Of a DNA stretch of 8,378 bases, positions 7,194 through 8,378 are shown piece by piece. The DNA is from Lysobacteraceae bacterium. Lineage in GTDB: Bacteria > Pseudomonadota > Gammaproteobacteria > Xanthomonadales > Xanthomonadaceae. Under the pieces are notes generated by a model that worked only from the letters and a program-made list of their open reading frames with translations, did not search any database and was not told the origin of the DNA. How positions within the stretch are numbered: position 1 is the first letter of the stretch; every line of letters begins with the position of its first letter. The stretch spans positions 5,732 to 14,109 of the forward strand of contig DMHI01000279.1 of the NCBI GenBank assembly GCA_003449515.1, in the 5' to 3' direction. The position numbers were made by a program, and so were the translations under genes.

Positions 7194-8192
7194 ATGACGG
7201 TAAATGCCATCCAGATGCTGCGTCCCAAGGGTCCGCAGATCGAGCGCCTGTCGACGACCCGCTCCCGTGTCGTCATCGAGCCGCTGGAGCGTGGCTACGG
7301 CCACACCATCGGCAACGCGCTGCGCCGCGTGCTGCTGTCCTCGATCCCGGGTTGCGCCATCACCGAAGTCGAGATCGACGGCGTGCTGCACGAGTACACC
7401 ACGCTTGAAGGCCTGCAGGAGGACGTCCTCGACGTCCTGCTGAACCTGAAGGACGTGGCGATCCGCATGCACAACGTCGAGTCGACGATGCTCACCCTGC
7501 AGACGAAGGGTCCGGGCGTCGTCACCGCCGCCGACATCAAGACCGACCACAACGTCGAGATCCTCAACGGCGAGCACGTGATCTGCACGCTGACGAAGGA
7601 CACGGCGCTGAACATGCGCCTCAAGATCGAGCGCGGCTTCGGCTACCAGCCGGCTGCGGCGCGTCGTCGCCCGGACGAAGAGTCCCGTGCGATCGGCCGC
7701 CTGATGCTGGACGCCAGCTTCGCTCCGGTCCGTCGCGTCGCGTATGCCGTGGAAGCGGCCCGCGTCGAGCAGCGCACCGACCTCGACAAGCTCGTCCTCG
7801 ACATCGAGACCAACGGCACGATCGATTCGGAAGAAGCCATCCGCACCGCCGCCAGCATCCTCACGGACCAGCTGTCGGTGTTCGGCGACTTCATCGTGCG
7901 TGGTCCGGCGTCGAGCAAGAGCGCGGCCGGCGGCGTCGACCCGACCCTGATGCGTCCGATCGACGACCTCGAGCTGACCGTCCGTTCGGCCAACTGCCTC
8001 AAGGCCGAGAACATCTACTACATCGGCGATCTGATCCAGCGCACGGAAGTGGAGCTGCTGAAGACCCCGAACCTGGGCAAGAAGTCGCTCACCGAGATCA
8101 AGGAAGTGCTCGCCTTGCGCGGTCTTTCCCTCGGGATGAAGCTCGAGAACTGGCCGCCGGCCGGTCTCACCCAGGGCGTGATGATGGGCTAA
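7194..8192 (+). CDS. rpoA: DNA-directed RNA polymerase subunit alpha
   Basis: The alpha dimer scaffolds assembly of RNA polymerase, and its C-terminal domain contacts UP elements and activators. The 332-residue product is the usual length. The N-terminal dimerisation domain includes PLERGYGHTIGNALRRVLLSSIPG, EYTTLEGLQEDVLDVLLNLK and RGFGYQPAAARRR. A flexible, Ser/Ala/Gly-rich linker lies near residues 237-250. The C-terminal domain carries LTVRSANCLKAENIYYIGDL with the DNA-binding Arg at 264, then LLKTPNLGKKSLTEIKEVLALRGLSLGMKLENWPPAG. GGAG at 7180-7183, 10 bases upstream, gives a start consistent with the family. It follows rpsD by 20 bases. Confidence 0.99.
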   Translation: MTVNAIQMLRPKGPQIERLSTTRSRVVIEPLERGYGHTIGNALRRVLLSSIPGCAITEVEIDGVLHEYTTLEGLQEDVLDVLLNLKDVAIRMHNVESTMLTLQTKGPGVVTAADIKTDHNVEILNGEHVICTLTKDTALNMRLKIERGFGYQPAAARRRPDEESRAIGRLMLDASFAPVRRVAYAVEAARVEQRTDLDKLVLDIETNGTIDSEEAIRTAASILTDQLSVFGDFIVRGPASSKSAAGGVDPTLMRPIDDLELTVRSANCLKAENIYYIGDLIQRTEVELLKTPNLGKKSLTEIKEVLALRGLSLGMKLENWPPAGLTQGVMMG

Positions 8193-8220
8193 GGCCCACG
8201 ATCGATAAGGAACCCAACCC

Positions 8221-8378
8221 ATGCGTCACCTCAACGCCGGCCGCAAGTTCAGCCGCACCAGCGCGCATCGCGAAGCGATGTTCCGCAACATGGCCTCGTC
8301 GCTGTTCAAGCACGAGCTGATCCGTACCACCCTGCCGAAGGCCAAGGAGCTGCGTCGCATCGCCGAGCCGCTCATCAC
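8221..8378 (+). CDS. rplQ: 50S ribosomal protein L17 (N-terminal part)
   Basis: L17 is a large-subunit protein near the exit tunnel rim. The frame encodes 52 complete codons before the window ends: MRHLNAGRKFSRTSAHREAM, then FRNMASSLFKHELIRTTLPKAKELRRIAEPLI. This is the highly conserved L17 N-terminus, about 40 percent of the family's length. AAGGAA at 8207-8212 is 8 bases from the ATG. It is the last gene of the alpha operon in E. coli; what follows it here is outside the window. Confidence 0.97.
   Translation, partial: MRHLNAGRKFSRTSAHREAMFRNMASSLFKHELIRTTLPKAKELRRIAEPLI

Overview
This window is a stretch of the conserved bacterial spc and alpha ribosomal protein operons, all on the + strand. 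It begins inside rplN (L14) and ends inside rplQ (L17). The order is rplN(partial)-rplX-rplE-rpsN-rpsH-rplF-rplR-rpsE-rpmD-rplO-secY // rpsM-rpsK-rpsD-rpoA-rplQ(partial). The DNA is GC-rich with strong G/C bias at third codon positions. Gene order and protein sequences are those of a gammaproteobacterium. RpoA (332 residues), S4 (opening MARYIGPTCKLARREG), S5 with a charged N-terminal extension, and SecY followed directly by rpsM without rpmJ all point to the Xanthomonadales/Lysobacterales (Xanthomonas/Lysobacter-like). That assignment comes from remembered family sequences, not from a search.

Region 1 (1-1478) holds L14, L24, L5 and S14, tightly packed with 11-15 base spacers and good Shine-Dalgarno sites. 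Region 2 (1479-1598) is a 120-base break before rpsH. It contains an extended -10-like sequence, a textbook intrinsic terminator hairpin with a T tract, and a second hairpin just ahead of the rpsH ribosome binding site. Region 3 (1599-5550) holds S8, L6, L18, S5, L30, L15 and SecY. It has a 93-base hairpin-bearing spacer before rpsE, an 8-base overlap of rpsE and rpmD, and a secY gene that probably starts at TTG. Region 4 (5551-5760) is a 210-base noncoding gap where rpmJ (L36) sits in Escherichia coli. It carries several inverted repeats and a short AT-rich block that may be the alpha-operon promoter. Region 5 (5761-8378) is the alpha operon: S13, S11, S4, RNA polymerase alpha and L17.

Together the genes supply large- and small-subunit ribosomal proteins, the SecYEG channel core and the RNA polymerase alpha subunit, so that translation, secretion and transcription capacity are co-regulated. 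In E. coli S8 and S4 are the feedback repressors of the two operons, and both are encoded here, but their E. coli-type mRNA targets were not recognised by eye. No previously undescribed system is visible. The second-look items are the noncoding gaps (an internal terminator and candidate promoter before rpsH, and hairpin clusters before rpsE and rpsM), the missing rpmJ, and small protein details.
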